Source of the DNA: Colwellia sp. PAMC 20917
GTDB lineage: Bacteria; Pseudomonadota; Gammaproteobacteria; Enterobacterales; Alteromonadaceae
Direction of reading: 5' to 3'
DNA length: 64,000 bases
NCBI RefSeq assembly: GCF_001767295.1
Contig: NZ_CP014944.1
Location: 4,340,001-4,404,000 of the forward strand
Below, piece by piece: positions 1 through 10,016 of this stretch (its first letter is position 1; the number at the start of each line of letters is the position of its first letter). Below the pieces are notes generated by a model, which worked only from the letters and a program-made list of their open reading frames with translations, was not told the origin of the DNA and did no database searches. The position numbers were made by a program, and so were the translations under genes.

Positions 1-2840
1 TCAGTAACAATGAACTTTTAATTAGCTGTAAAAATATCGAACAGCAAACAACTATGGCTCAGCAAGCCTATGAAGCCTTAACGAAAGAGCAGGGCATTCA
101 ACATTTAGCCGATCAACGCATTGAAAATCTGATCATTGAAGAAGTGATCCCCCTTGATAACAAAATTTTTCATTGGATTAAACAAGAAGAAGAATCAGCC
201 AATAAATTAGTTGAGTTAGCGCGTGCTCAACAGTTATCAAAAAATAATTGCGATAAGTTAGCAAACGAGCAAGAACAACATCAAGTACAGTTTATTAAAA
301 ATGAAGGCTTTATTAGTAATAATCAGGTATTGAAGTTTTTGCCTGAGAAGCTGCCATTATGGCAAAGTCAGTATCAATACTTATTGCTTATTGAAGATGA
401 AGTACAGCAAATCCTGATAGACCAACAAGGGTTACATTTACAACATCAACAATTAAATGTTCAACAAGAAACCCAGCAAAATCTAATCAACAAACAGCAA
501 AGTGTGCGCGATGGTCTTATTGAGCGATTTGAACAATATCAACAAGAAATAGCTGACGTCTTAGCGCAAGTGTCGATGAATGACCGATCAGCACTACAAA
601 ATACGATACAACAACGACAGGGGCAAATTGCAGAGCAAATAACTGCCCTTGAAAGCGCTCGTCGCTTTAACTTTTTAACAAACGAAGTCACTAATGCTAG
701 TGCTGATAACGCAGAAAAGAAAAAGCAATATCAACGTGTTACTGAACAAGTGCTTGAATTAAGAAACCAATATCGACAAGTGCAGATAAGGCGTGAAGAT
801 GTCATGCTTATTGTCGATCAACAAAAAACTATTTTATCGTTAAATGAACATCGTAAAAATCTTCAGCCCGAGCAAGCGTGTCCATTATGTGGTTCAAATG
901 AGCATCCCGCTATTGACGAATATTCATCATTAGTCGAGGGTGAATCGTCTGAATACCAACAAAGATTTGAGCAGTTAACGCAACAATTAAAACAATTAGA
1001 GCAGCAAGGCAAGGCTCAAGCAGAAACACAAGCTCAGCTGAAGGCAGAACTTGGCGTTGCTGATAAACAACTAGAAGAAAAATTAACAGAGCAACAAGTT
1101 TTATTCAGTCAATGGCACTCAAAAGCACAGCCACTCGATCTAGATTGTCCAATAGCAGACTTGGCCTTTATTGAGTCTTTTATTGGCGAGCGAGAAAATA
1201 AGCTAGAAAATTTTGTTAACACAAACGTTAGGCTTCAAAAGGCTGAACAACATTTACAGCAGTGCCAGCAGCAATTAGTCGCTGCTGAAAAAGATAAGTC
1301 AACGCTTGAAAACCAAGCTTTACTGCTAATAAATAATCAAGAAAATAGCCAAGTCAGTTTACAACAATTAACTGTTCTTCTCACACAAAAGCAAAAAATT
1401 AAGACCGAAGGGCTTACTGCTTTTAAAGCCGATATTGCCGCCATCGCCAAGCAGGTAAATACCGAGCAAAGTAGCGTATCATTTGCACCGTTGTTTAACG
1501 AAAACACTGAAACGCTAACCAGTAATGAAATTTTTTCTACTTGGTTTACTGAAATAAGCGAACAAGTAAAACACTATCAACAGACGTTGCAACAACAAGA
1601 ACAGTTCTTGCAGGTCATTACCGGGTTAAAGCAACAGTTGGCTGTTGCACAAATACACCACAATGGGCTCAATGACGACCACGCGCAAGTTAGTCAAACT
1701 CACGGGCAAGTGATTAGTGAACTAAAACAAGCTCAACAGCAACGCTTTACTCTTTTTGAAGACAAAACTATTAGCCAAGTCAGAGCTGATATCACCGCTA
1801 AGCGTAATGCGGTAGCTGATGAGCTTGATAAATTACAACAAACTTTTCAGCAATGCATGCAAACGCACCAACACCAACAAGGTCTTTTAAAAAGCGCAGA
1901 ACAGCAATTAACACAGCTCAATGAAGAAGTTGAATTATTGACTTCAGCGTGGCAAAACGCCTTATCTAAAAGTGATTTTTCGCAAGAAGTTGATTTTATC
2001 AATGCGTTATTACCTCCTGATAAACAAGATGTGTTTCAGCAAGTGTCAGACAGTATTACCCTTGAAAAACAGCGTTCACAAACACTACTCGAACAATATC
2101 AGCAACAACTTCAACAATTGACTATTGATCAAGTTGCGATTCAACAAGCAGGTGTGACTGATTTTAGCTCCTTGGCGATCACTGAAAAATTGGTAGCATG
2201 TAAAGAACAGTTGAAACAAGCGCAGATAAAACTAGGACAATTAGGGCAAACATTAAAACAAGACGATATTCAACGCCAACAACAACAAGGTTTACTTGAA
2301 AAAATATCGGGTTTACAAAAAGATGTCGATGATTTAGCCCATTTAAACGGCTTAATTGGTTCGGCAGATGGCGCAAAATTTAGAAAGTTTGCTCAAGGGT
2401 TAACGCTTGCTCATCTCGTCTATTTAGCGAATCAACAGCTCGAGCGCTTACATGCTCGCTATCAACTTAAGTGTCAACAATCTGAGGCATTAACTCTTGA
2501 AGTCCTTGATACATGGCAAGCGGATAGCGTACGGGACACCAAAACACTTTCTGGCGGTGAGAGTTTTTTAGTGAGTTTGGCGTTGGCGTTAGCTTTGTCT
2601 GATTTGGTCAGCGCCCAAACCAGTATCGACTCTCTTTTTCTTGATGAAGGTTTTGGCACACTTGATAACGATACACTCGAAGTGGCACTTGATGCGTTAG
2701 ACAGTTTAAATGCTAGTGGTAAAATGATTGGTGTTATAAGTCATGTAGATACGCTTAAAGAACGTATTCCTGTGCAAATAAAAGTTAAAAAATGCAGTGG
2801 CTTAGGTGTAAGTGAGCTGGAGAGTCAGTTTAGATTTTAG
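1..2840 (+). CDS. sbcC: SbcC nuclease-complex ATPase subunit, 5' end outside window
   Basis: SbcC pairs with the SbcD nuclease to cut hairpins and blocked DNA ends at stalled forks. The reading frame is open from nucleotide 3, so the gene starts upstream and about 945 codons are visible; the N-terminal Walker A is not in the window. Visible parts are very long Gln-rich coiled coils, a zinc-hook CPLC at nt 879-890 between the coiled-coil arms, and the C-terminal ATPase half with the ABC signature LSGGES (about nt 2547-2565) and Walker B LFLDEGFG (about nt 2635-2658), then an SH switch histidine. sbcD probably lies just upstream. A terminator hairpin follows at 2857. Confidence 0.95.
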   Translation, partial: SNNELLISCKNIEQQTTMAQQAYEALTKEQGIQHLADQRIENLIIEEVIPLDNKIFHWIKQEEESANKLVELARAQQLSKNNCDKLANEQEQHQVQFIKNEGFISNNQVLKFLPEKLPLWQSQYQYLLLIEDEVQQILIDQQGLHLQHQQLNVQQETQQNLINKQQSVRDGLIERFEQYQQEIADVLAQVSMNDRSALQNTIQQRQGQIAEQITALESARRFNFLTNEVTNASADNAEKKKQYQRVTEQVLELRNQYRQVQIRREDVMLIVDQQKTILSLNEHRKNLQPEQACPLCGSNEHPAIDEYSSLVEGESSEYQQRFEQLTQQLKQLEQQGKAQAETQAQLKAELGVADKQLEEKLTEQQVLFSQWHSKAQPLDLDCPIADLAFIESFIGERENKLENFVNTNVRLQKAEQHLQQCQQQLVAAEKDKSTLENQALLLINNQENSQVSLQQLTVLLTQKQKIKTEGLTAFKADIAAIAKQVNTEQSSVSFAPLFNENTETLTSNEIFSTWFTEISEQVKHYQQTLQQQEQFLQVITGLKQQLAVAQIHHNGLNDDHAQVSQTHGQVISELKQAQQQRFTLFEDKTISQVRADITAKRNAVADELDKLQQTFQQCMQTHQHQQGLLKSAEQQLTQLNEEVELLTSAWQNALSKSDFSQEVDFINALLPPDKQDVFQQVSDSITLEKQRSQTLLEQYQQQLQQLTIDQVAIQQAGVTDFSSLAITEKLVACKEQLKQAQIKLGQLGQTLKQDDIQRQQQQGLLEKISGLQKDVDDLAHLNGLIGSADGAKFRKFAQGLTLAHLVYLANQQLERLHARYQLKCQQSEALTLEVLDTWQADSVRDTKTLSGGESFLVSLALALALSDLVSAQTSIDSLFLDEGFGTLDNDTLEVALDALDSLNASGKMIGVISHVDTLKERIPVQIKVKKCSGLGVSELESQFRF

Positions 2841-2856
2841 TCGATAAGAGATAGGT

Positions 2857-2901
2857 AAGAGTAGGTTATTAAATAGTCATTAACCTACTCTTGCTTATTT
2901 T
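2857..2901 (+). terminator. Terminator hairpin after sbcC
   Basis: A perfect 12-bp stem (2857-2868 with 2881-2892, starting AAGAGTAGG) with a 12-nt loop is followed by a T-rich tract. It sits between the convergent ends of sbcC and the next minus-strand gene, so it may serve both. Confidence 0.7.
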
Positions 2902-2908
2902 TATGGTG

Positions 2909-3709
2909 CTAAGAACCTTCAGAGAAAGGAGGTGCTGTTCTTGCGGGTATGTTGCTTAGTGCTTCTAAACTTTCAACTTTTAATAATAATTTTTTATTCT
3001 GCTCACTGAGTTGAGTGACGCGGCTCGCCAGGGCTATTTGTTGTTTATCACGACGTTGAGAGTTTGACTCTATAGCGGATAACTCCAGTGATAAATTTTT
3101 AATATTTTCAGTCAACTTTTCTTTTAATGCGTCTATTGAGAACTCAGTAGCTACTTGCTTATTATTAACGTCGTTTATTGTGGCGTTTGTTGCTGCAACG
3201 GTTTTACCTTGAGTTACTGATAAGTCAGTCAATAATTTATTATCTTTTTGTAACGTCTTTATTTGAGATTGGTTTCTACGCCAAGCAGAAGCCCAGAGCT
3301 TGTCCATTTCTTCCCAAAGTTTATCACTGGTCTTGCCGAGTGTTTCTATGCGTACTTTCATCTCTACTGCCGATTCACCCATTTCTTCGCCTGTAGCGGA
3401 AAGTTGGTGCTCTAAGTCGGCAATGCGTTGCTCTGCTGAAGCTATAATGGCATTTGTTTTAATATTTTGTTGATAAAGCCAATAGCCAGCACCCGCAATA
3501 AATAAATAGATAAAAATAATAGCCGCTTTAGCTATTTTTATTGGTGGCGAACTAGGTGTTTTTTGTGGCTTGACAACTTTGGGTTGAGGCGATGTATTAT
3601 CAACCGAATTAGTTGAAGCGGGAGAAGAAGTTCGAGTGTTTTTGAATGCCTCGACCTGATCTTTATCAGGCGTGATACTTGGCATGTTATGGTCGATTTG
3701 CTTAGTCAA
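2909..3709 (-). CDS. Single-pass membrane protein with long coiled coil, function unknown
   Basis: I do not recognise this 266-aa protein. It has a Pro/Ser/Thr-rich N-terminus (about residues 1-55), one membrane helix (about 58-78) and a long charged coiled-coil region (about 85-255), giving a short cytoplasmic tail and a periplasmic rod if the usual positive-inside pattern holds. The start is a TTG at 3709, preceded on the minus strand by AGGA at a good distance; an ATG eight codons in (3685) is the alternative. It lies downstream of asnB but beyond asnB's terminator, so it probably has its own promoter. The architecture recalls HemX-like or divisome/secretion scaffolds, but no family assignment is supported. 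Confidence 0.7.
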   Translation of the reverse strand: MTKQIDHNMPSITPDKDQVEAFKNTRTSSPASTNSVDNTSPQPKVVKPQKTPSSPPIKIAKAAIIFIYLFIAGAGYWLYQQNIKTNAIIASAEQRIADLEHQLSATGEEMGESAVEMKVRIETLGKTSDKLWEEMDKLWASAWRRNQSQIKTLQKDNKLLTDLSVTQGKTVAATNATINDVNNKQVATEFSIDALKEKLTENIKNLSLELSAIESNSQRRDKQQIALASRVTQLSEQNKKLLLKVESLEALSNIPARTAPPFSEGS

Positions 3710-3821
3710 AATATTTTCCTGTTAGTACTATTTATATCATTTTTATCTAATTGGTTATTCTACACAATTATAATTCTATGTATTCAAATTAATATTATTA
3801 TTTTGATGAGATAAAAAATTG

Positions 3822-3855
3822 AAAAAAAAACCAATAAGTCAGACTTATTGGTTTT
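3822..3855 (-). terminator. Rho-independent terminator of asnB
   Basis: A 14-bp inverted repeat (3827-3840 with 3842-3855, arms reading AAAACCAATAAGTC and its complement) is followed, in minus-strand sense, by a run of nine T residues (3822-3830 on the plus strand are A). It lies 22 nt past the asnB stop. Confidence 0.85.
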
Positions 3856-3876
3856 ATAATATTTTAAGGATAAATG

Positions 3877-5541
3877 CTAGTAACTATCGTTATGAACACT
3901 CATTACCGCTCGACCTGAAGGGTCAGCATTATTTCGAAAACTTTCATCCCATGCTAATGCTTCTTCAGTACTACAGGCAACAGACTTACCACCGATAACA
4001 CAGTCTGCCGCTGAGGCAAGTGGAAATTTATCTTCAAAAACAGTACGATAAAAGTAGGCTTCTTTACTGTCTGGTGTATTCACTGGAAATTTAAAGTTAG
4101 CCGTTGCAAGTTGCTGATCCGTCACTTGAGACTCAACATGTGCTTTTAAACCATCAATCCAAGAATAACCAACACCATCAGAAAATTGCTCTTTTTGACG
4201 CCACAAAATTTCTTTAGGCAAATAACCTTCAAACGACTCACGTAAAATTGCTTTTTCCATTTTTCCGTTGCCACACATTTTATCTTCTGGGTTGATGCGC
4301 ATCGCAACATCCATAAAGTTTTTATCTAAAAATGGCACTCGGGCTTCAATACCCCAAGCTGACATAGATTTATTGGCACGTAAGCAATCAAACTTATGTA
4401 ATCGGTCTAACTTACGGTTAAGTTCTTCATGAAACTCTTGTGCGTTAGGCGCCTTATGGAAATATAAGTAACCACCAAAAATTTCATCAGCGCCTTCACC
4501 TGAAAGTACCATTTTTATACCCATGGCTTTTATTTTACGCGCCATCAAGTACATAGGGGTAGAAGCTCGAATAGTGGTGACGTCATAAGTTTCTAAGTGA
4601 TAGATAACTTCTTGTAAGGCATCTATACCTTCTTGCTCAGTAAACACCACGCTGTGATGAATAGTCCCTATGCTGTCTGCTACTGTTTTCGCGGCAATTA
4701 AATCTGGCGAGCCTTCAAGACCACAAGCAAAGGAGTGAACCTTTGGCCACCAAGCTTCAGCTAAGTCATTATCTTCAATACGGCGAGCAGCAAATTTTTG
4801 CGTAATAGCTGATATTAGCGATGAATCTAAACCACCCGATAATAAAACACCATAAGGTACATCAGTCATTAAATGACTTTTAACCGACTCTTCTAGCGCT
4901 TCACGAATTTTTGTTTTACTGGTGGTATTATCTTTAATCGCAGAATATTGTTGCCAGTTACGTTTATAATACTTTTGTAATTCGCCAACACGACTGTCAA
5001 GAATATGGCCAGGAGGAAACTCACTCACTGTTTTACAAATTGGCATCAATGCTTTCATTTCAGAGGCAACATAAAAGTTACCGTCTTCATCATAGCCAGT
5101 GTAAAGTGGGATAATACCGATATGATCGCGTGCTATAAGGTAAGAGTTATCAGTTTCGTTGTATAAACAAAAAGCAAACATGCCTTGAAGTTTATCAATA
5201 AATTCAACACCAAATTCTTTGTATAGTGGCAGGATAACTTCACAATCTGAGCCAGTTTGAAATTGGTAATCTACCGTTAAGTTTGCTGCTAGGGCTTTAT
5301 GGTTATAAATTTCACCATTTACAGCGAGAATGTTTGTTTTGTCTTCGTTATATAATGGTTGAGCACCGTGCTCAGTATCAACAATTGATAAACGTTCATG
5401 CACTAAAATAGCATGTTCGCTGCTGTAAATACCAGACCAATCAGGACCACGGTGACGTAATAAACGAGAATATTCTAGGGCTTTCGGACGAAGTGCGTCT
5501 GCACCTGTTTTTATATCTAATATACCAAAGATCGAACACAT
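3877..5541 (-). CDS. asnB: Asparagine synthetase B, glutamine-hydrolysing
   Basis: Makes asparagine from aspartate, glutamine and ATP in the cytoplasm. The 554-aa length equals that of E. coli AsnB. Cys2 directly after the start Met is the class II glutaminase nucleophile, and RHRGPD at 29-34 belongs to the same domain. The synthetase domain carries the PP-loop SGGLDS at 235-240. The ATG at 5541 has AAAGGAG upstream, and Cys2 fixes the start because the Met must be removed. The gene stands alone, with a terminator downstream and the mltD terminator upstream. Confidence 0.97.
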   Translation of the reverse strand: MCSIFGILDIKTGADALRPKALEYSRLLRHRGPDWSGIYSSEHAILVHERLSIVDTEHGAQPLYNEDKTNILAVNGEIYNHKALAANLTVDYQFQTGSDCEVILPLYKEFGVEFIDKLQGMFAFCLYNETDNSYLIARDHIGIIPLYTGYDEDGNFYVASEMKALMPICKTVSEFPPGHILDSRVGELQKYYKRNWQQYSAIKDNTTSKTKIREALEESVKSHLMTDVPYGVLLSGGLDSSLISAITQKFAARRIEDNDLAEAWWPKVHSFACGLEGSPDLIAAKTVADSIGTIHHSVVFTEQEGIDALQEVIYHLETYDVTTIRASTPMYLMARKIKAMGIKMVLSGEGADEIFGGYLYFHKAPNAQEFHEELNRKLDRLHKFDCLRANKSMSAWGIEARVPFLDKNFMDVAMRINPEDKMCGNGKMEKAILRESFEGYLPKEILWRQKEQFSDGVGYSWIDGLKAHVESQVTDQQLATANFKFPVNTPDSKEAYFYRTVFEDKFPLASAADCVIGGKSVACSTEEALAWDESFRNNADPSGRAVMSVHNDSY

Positions 5542-5695
5542 TGAAGCGCTACTCCTTTAAATTATTAACAAATTGTGAGGTACGTATAAAAATAATCGCT
5601 TATACGATTGGGTCACTGTGACAGCTATAGAAATATTATCAAGTGCTATTTTGCTGAATAACTTACATATGGTTATAAAGAGCCGTTTTTAATGT

Positions 5696-5730
5696 AAAAA
5701 AACGCTAAAGACTGCAGTCAATAGCGTTTT
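5696..5730 (-). terminator. Terminator of mltD
   Basis: An inverted repeat AAAACGCTA (5699-5707) with TAGCGTTTT (5722-5730) encloses a second small palindrome GACTGCAGTC. It is followed on the minus strand by T residues and lies just past the mltD stop. Confidence 0.75.
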
Positions 5731-5752
5731 ATTAACCATCAAATGATATTGG

Positions 5753-7471
5753 TTAAATATTGTTAGTCACATCAACCGACAATTTTATCATTTGACCAGG
5801 TTGTAAATATTTTTTGCGATTTAAACTGTTCCAGCGTTCAATATCACTAATTGAGACCCTAAATTTATTGGCAATACGTGCGAAAGAATCACCACGTCTT
5901 ACCTTATAGGTGATATTTCGCATGATTGCCTGCTCTGGCGGTTGGTAAGACGTTGTGCTGGCTAAATTATCTTCAACCGCGGCCGTTTTCTGCCAAATAA
6001 CCAGTTTTTGGCCAAGCTTTAAAACATCGCGTGGCGCCATACCATTCCATTTTGCAATACTTCGGCTACTGACTTTATAGGTTTGTCCTATATCCCATAA
6101 AGTATCGCCTGCTACGACAAGGTGTGTTGTTTTCTCTCCACTTCGTTGACGATTTTTAGTGGTCGCCGTCCGCTGCTTTTGAGAAAAAACATAACTGTCG
6201 AGCGACTGAGTCGCCACAGGAATTAATAAGTGTTTGCCCGCACGAATTTGTGTGCCTTTAATATTGTTAACCTGTTTAATTAACTTAATATCAGTATTAA
6301 ATTTATGGGCAATCTCACCTAAGTTATCACCATTTTTAATTTTATAACGCTGCCATGCTAAACGATCTTCTTTGGGAAGTTCAGCAAGCTTCTTCACAAA
6401 ATTAGCGACTTTATGGTTAGGTATCAATAAACTGTGAGGACCATCAGGGTCAGTTGCCCAACGATTAAATCCAGGGTTTAAGCGCTGTAGTTCAGCCAAA
6501 GATAAATCAGCTAACTTAGCCGCTTTTGCTAAATCTAGCTGCGATCCTATATCAATGTTAGTAATCTGACTCTTGTTTTCAATTTCGTAAAGTTTAATAT
6601 TGAAATCTTCAGGACGTTTTATTACATCGGCCAACGCAAGTAATTTTGGTACGTAAGCTCTCGTTTCTCTGGGTAAATCTAAAGACCAAAAATCTGTTGG
6701 TAAATTCTTACGAGCATTTTTTTTCATTGCGCGTTTTACGCGACCTTCACCAGAATTATACGCAGCGAGTGCTAATAACCAGTCACCATCAAAAAATTTG
6801 TTTAAATATTTTAAATATTGAATCGCACCTTGTGTTGATGCAATGACATCACGGCGTCCGTCATACCACCAGTTCTGCTTCATATTGAATCGCTTGCCAG
6901 TTCCTGGAACAAATTGCCACATACCTGAAGCACGACCATGGGAGTATGCAAAGGGATCAAAAGCACTTTCAACGATAGGTAAAAGCGCTATTTCTAGCGG
7001 CATATCATTTTTTTCAAGTTCTTGCACAATATAAAAAATAAAGGGCTCAGCACGTTTTGCTACGCGGTCAAGGTATTCAGGATGTTTTACAAACCAATTA
7101 CGTTGCTGCGTAAGGCGTTTATCTTCTGGAATTTCAAAGGTAAATTTAGTTCGAATACGTTGCCAGATATCATCGGATACATAAATATCATCAACAATTT
7201 CTGGATCAGTTAAGGTAAATTCTACATCCGCAACCGGATGAATAATGTCAATGTTTTCATCGGCTAATATCGCCTGATTAATTTCAGCAGTGCTAGCGAT
7301 CATCCGTTGGTCAATATCTGTTGCTTGAGCGCCATCACTATTTTGCATTGAGGTCGCTTGACAACCCATTAGCATGACTGAGAAAGCAACAGAAAATGAT
7401 AGCGGTAGAGCTTTTGCAAAAGTATATTTTTTAGCAGGTGATTTTTTTGATGTTTTTAAGATAAAGTTCAT
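5753..7471 (-). CDS. mltD: Membrane-bound lytic murein transglycosylase D
   Basis: Cleaves peptidoglycan glycan strands from the outer membrane, leaving anhydromuropeptides. The 572-aa protein has a signal sequence ending in an LMGC lipobox (lipid-anchored Cys37), an SLT domain with catalytic Glu168 in the VESAFDP motif and GMWQF further on, and three C-terminal LysM peptidoglycan-binding repeats (about 375-418, 449-493 and 520-565). E. coli MltD is shorter (452 aa), mainly because it has fewer LysM repeats. Next to gloB, as in E. coli. The N-terminus is rather long and Lys-rich before the hydrophobic stretch, so a slightly later start cannot be excluded. Confidence 0.95.
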   Translation of the reverse strand: MNFILKTSKKSPAKKYTFAKALPLSFSVAFSVMLMGCQATSMQNSDGAQATDIDQRMIASTAEINQAILADENIDIIHPVADVEFTLTDPEIVDDIYVSDDIWQRIRTKFTFEIPEDKRLTQQRNWFVKHPEYLDRVAKRAEPFIFYIVQELEKNDMPLEIALLPIVESAFDPFAYSHGRASGMWQFVPGTGKRFNMKQNWWYDGRRDVIASTQGAIQYLKYLNKFFDGDWLLALAAYNSGEGRVKRAMKKNARKNLPTDFWSLDLPRETRAYVPKLLALADVIKRPEDFNIKLYEIENKSQITNIDIGSQLDLAKAAKLADLSLAELQRLNPGFNRWATDPDGPHSLLIPNHKVANFVKKLAELPKEDRLAWQRYKIKNGDNLGEIAHKFNTDIKLIKQVNNIKGTQIRAGKHLLIPVATQSLDSYVFSQKQRTATTKNRQRSGEKTTHLVVAGDTLWDIGQTYKVSSRSIAKWNGMAPRDVLKLGQKLVIWQKTAAVEDNLASTTSYQPPEQAIMRNITYKVRRGDSFARIANKFRVSISDIERWNSLNRKKYLQPGQMIKLSVDVTNNI

Positions 7472-7563
7472 GTAGGCACTATATTATTTTACTTAAGGTT
7501 AGTTTCACTTATTTAGCCTGCTTATTCAAGCGTGGCTAATACATTAGTCAAAGAGTCCTCGAC

Positions 7564-8394
7564 TTAGAATTCATTCTTCCACTGCCTAATAACGGTGAAG
7601 GTTGCTAAGGTATTTATTGACTTTTTACCACTATAATCACCAGCGCTATCGATGATTTCTTGTTGTTGGCAACGTAAAAACGGATTGATTTTTTTCTCAA
7701 GTAAAATAGAACTAGGGATGGTGGGAATATTTTTTGCTCGTCGTTCTACGACTTGATTGTAATAGTGAACGAGTTCAGCGTTATTCGGCTCAACCGCTAG
7801 AGCAAACCTTAAATTGGCTAAAGTGTATTCGTGCGCGCAGTAAACACGGGTTCGATCGGGTAAGTCGGTTAAACGTGTTAAAGCACTCAACATCTGTTTG
7901 GGTGAGCCTTCAAATATTCGTCCACAGCCACCTGAAAATAAAGTATCACCACAAAAAACAGCATCACCAGTATAATAACCAATATGATCTAAGGTGTGCC
8001 CAGCAAGGTCAATGACTTCAAAAGAAGTTTCAAGCGCAGGAATCTCGATGATTTGCTTTGCTATTACCCGTACATCAACATTGGTTATCTTTTCATTTTC
8101 AGGTGCGTAAACAGTAAGTGGCCAGTTCTTATCTTTACAATAGCTCTTTAACTTAGCAACACCACCGGTATGATCAGCATGATGATGGGTAATTAAAATA
8201 GCGCAAAGCTGTAAATTATTTTCCTCTAAATATTTAATACAAGGCTTAGCATCTCCGGGATCGACCAGAGCAACGGGTTTTAGCGTTTCATTATCGGTCA
8301 CGTTTACTTCAGGAGAGGTTATTGCCCAAAAATAATTGTCGGTAAAAGCGGGTATTGCCGTTATCAAAATTGGCTTTAGTGTTTGACTTTGCAC
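7564..8394 (-). CDS. gloB: Hydroxyacylglutathione hydrolase (glyoxalase II)
   Basis: Hydrolyses S-D-lactoylglutathione to D-lactate and glutathione in methylglyoxal detoxification. This 276-aa metallo-beta-lactamase-fold enzyme shows the dinuclear metal motif THHHADH (H70, H72, D74, H75) plus downstream GHT and CAHEY metal and substrate motifs. It is about 25 aa longer than E. coli GloB, partly from a short insert near residues 28-40. The start is GTG at 8394 with GAGGA upstream on the minus strand. Divergent from the YafS-like methyltransferase and next to mltD, the same arrangement as in E. coli. Confidence 0.95.
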   Translation of the reverse strand: MQSQTLKPILITAIPAFTDNYFWAITSPEVNVTDNETLKPVALVDPGDAKPCIKYLEENNLQLCAILITHHHADHTGGVAKLKSYCKDKNWPLTVYAPENEKITNVDVRVIAKQIIEIPALETSFEVIDLAGHTLDHIGYYTGDAVFCGDTLFSGGCGRIFEGSPKQMLSALTRLTDLPDRTRVYCAHEYTLANLRFALAVEPNNAELVHYYNQVVERRAKNIPTIPSSILLEKKINPFLRCQQQEIIDSAGDYSGKKSINTLATFTVIRQWKNEF

Positions 8395-8465
8395 GTTAAA
8401 TCGTCCTCAATGAAGATAGAGTAACTAGTATACCCGTAAACGAACTAAAAAGGCGTATCTAACTG

Positions 8466-9212
8466 ATGAAACCTGCTTTGGGCTATCGACAACCCCATTA
8501 CCCAAAATCTTGGCAAGCTTTACCAAATGGCGAGGTGATAGTTAAAGAAATTGAACAAGTGTTAGCACCGTGGTGGCCAAAACTTTTTGGTTATCATCTA
8601 TTAAAAATTGGTGCACTCAGTGGTCATATTGACAGTTCAGACTGTACAATTAAACATCAGATGAATTTAGTCGAGCGCAAACAAACCGGCGATATTATTG
8701 CTGATCTAGATGATTTACCCTTTTTAGAACATAGTATTGATGTTTGTCTACTTAGCCATGCCTTAGAATTTTCACTTGACCCTCATCATGTAGTACGAGA
8801 AGCAAACCGAGTATTGATCCCTAACGGTTACTTAGTTATTACTGGTTTTAACCCTTTTAGTTTAGCGGGACTTAATAAATTTATTCCCTATCGTAAACAT
8901 AACACCCCATGGAACGAACGTTTTTTTTCGGCAATGCGAGTGAAAGATTGGCTACACTTAATGGGCTATGAAATATTAGTTGATGAAAAAGTTATTTATT
9001 CTTCTTTATCGGGACGGTTAAGCCAAGGTAAAATTGTTCAAATTTGGCAAAAAATCGCCAGTGACTTTTTACCTAATTTAGGGTCTATCTATGTATTAGT
9101 GGCCAAAAAACGTGTTCACCCGTTAACGCCTATTAAGCCTAAATGGAAGATAAGTCCGAAGTTTAAGCAAGTAGAAGTGCCCAGTATGAATTCATCACAT
9201 AAAATTAACTAA
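8466..9212 (+). CDS. YafS-like SAM-dependent methyltransferase
   Basis: A 248-aa class I methyltransferase related to YafS by position and sequence pattern; its substrate is not known. The N-terminal half has a degenerate SAM-binding region, then DLDDLPFLEHSIDVCLLSH (about residues 79-97), LEFSLDPHHVVREANRVL and NGYLVITGFNP, which match the post-I motifs of the Methyltransf_11 type. The C-terminus is basic. It diverges from gloB over a 71-bp gap, as in enterics, but the rnhA/dnaQ pair that follows in E. coli is absent; a DUF34 gene comes 31 bp later and is probably cotranscribed. Confidence 0.82.
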   Translation: MKPALGYRQPHYPKSWQALPNGEVIVKEIEQVLAPWWPKLFGYHLLKIGALSGHIDSSDCTIKHQMNLVERKQTGDIIADLDDLPFLEHSIDVCLLSHALEFSLDPHHVVREANRVLIPNGYLVITGFNPFSLAGLNKFIPYRKHNTPWNERFFSAMRVKDWLHLMGYEILVDEKVIYSSLSGRLSQGKIVQIWQKIASDFLPNLGSIYVLVAKKRVHPLTPIKPKWKISPKFKQVEVPSMNSSHKIN

Positions 9213-9243
9213 CTTTTAAGTTCCTAACAAAGAGAATACAGTA

Positions 9244-10005
9244 ATGATCCATCGTAATGATTTAGAGCAGCACCTAAATGCCTTGCTAAAGCCTGAACAA
9301 ATTAAAGATTTTTGTCCTAATGGTTTACAAGTTCAGGGCAGTGATCAAATCCATAAAATTGTCACGGGTGTAACCGCAACACAAGCGTTAATTGCCAAAG
9401 CTATTGATGAAAAAGCAGATGCTTTAGTGGTACACCATGGTTTTTTTTGGAAAAATGAATCTTATGTTATTCGTGGTATGAAATATCAACGAATTAAGGC
9501 GCTGCTTGATCACAATATAAGTTTATTTGCTTACCATTTGCCACTTGATATTCATCCGGTATTAGGAAATAACGCTCAGCTTGCTCAATTATTTGAAATA
9601 AATAATGTCCAACCTCTAGAAGTAGGCAATCCTTTAAGTGTCGCTGTACGTGGTGAGTTCTCGCACCATATTTCAGGTGATGAACTGAGTACACGTATCT
9701 CCCAGCAACTAGCGAGAGATTGCTTGCATATTACGCCACCGTCTAATAAAAAAATAAAAACAGTTGCTTGGTGCAGTGGTGGCGGACAAAATTATATCGA
9801 GCTTGCTGCAGAGCAGGGCATTGACGCGTTTATTAGTGGCGAAATTTCAGAGCAAACGACCCATGTTGCAACCGAAATGGATATTCATTTTTTTGCAGCT
9901 GGCCATCATGCAACCGAGCGTTATGGCGCTAAAGCGTTGGCCAAACATCTTGAAAAAGAATTATCAATACCAACAGTTTTTATTGATATTGATAACCCTG
10001 CGTAA
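9244..10005 (+). CDS. NIF3/DUF34 family dinuclear metal protein (YbgI-like)
   Basis: A member of the NIF3/DUF34 family, conserved across life; GTP cyclohydrolase I type 2 is a common but weakly supported label, and metal-chaperone or repair roles have been proposed. The 253-aa length matches E. coli YbgI (247). Metal-site motifs are visible: VVHHGFFWK near residues 62-70, the YHLPLDIHP segment near 97-105, and AAGHHATERYG near 218-228 at the C-terminus. A good ribosome site (AAAGAGAA) precedes the ATG. It follows the methyltransferase closely and ends at the edge of the repeat block. Confidence 0.9.
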   Translation: MIHRNDLEQHLNALLKPEQIKDFCPNGLQVQGSDQIHKIVTGVTATQALIAKAIDEKADALVVHHGFFWKNESYVIRGMKYQRIKALLDHNISLFAYHLPLDIHPVLGNNAQLAQLFEINNVQPLEVGNPLSVAVRGEFSHHISGDELSTRISQQLARDCLHITPPSNKKIKTVAWCSGGGQNYIELAAEQGIDAFISGEISEQTTHVATEMDIHFFAAGHHATERYGAKALAKHLEKELSIPTVFIDIDNPA

Positions 10006-10016
10006 AGAATATGCTC

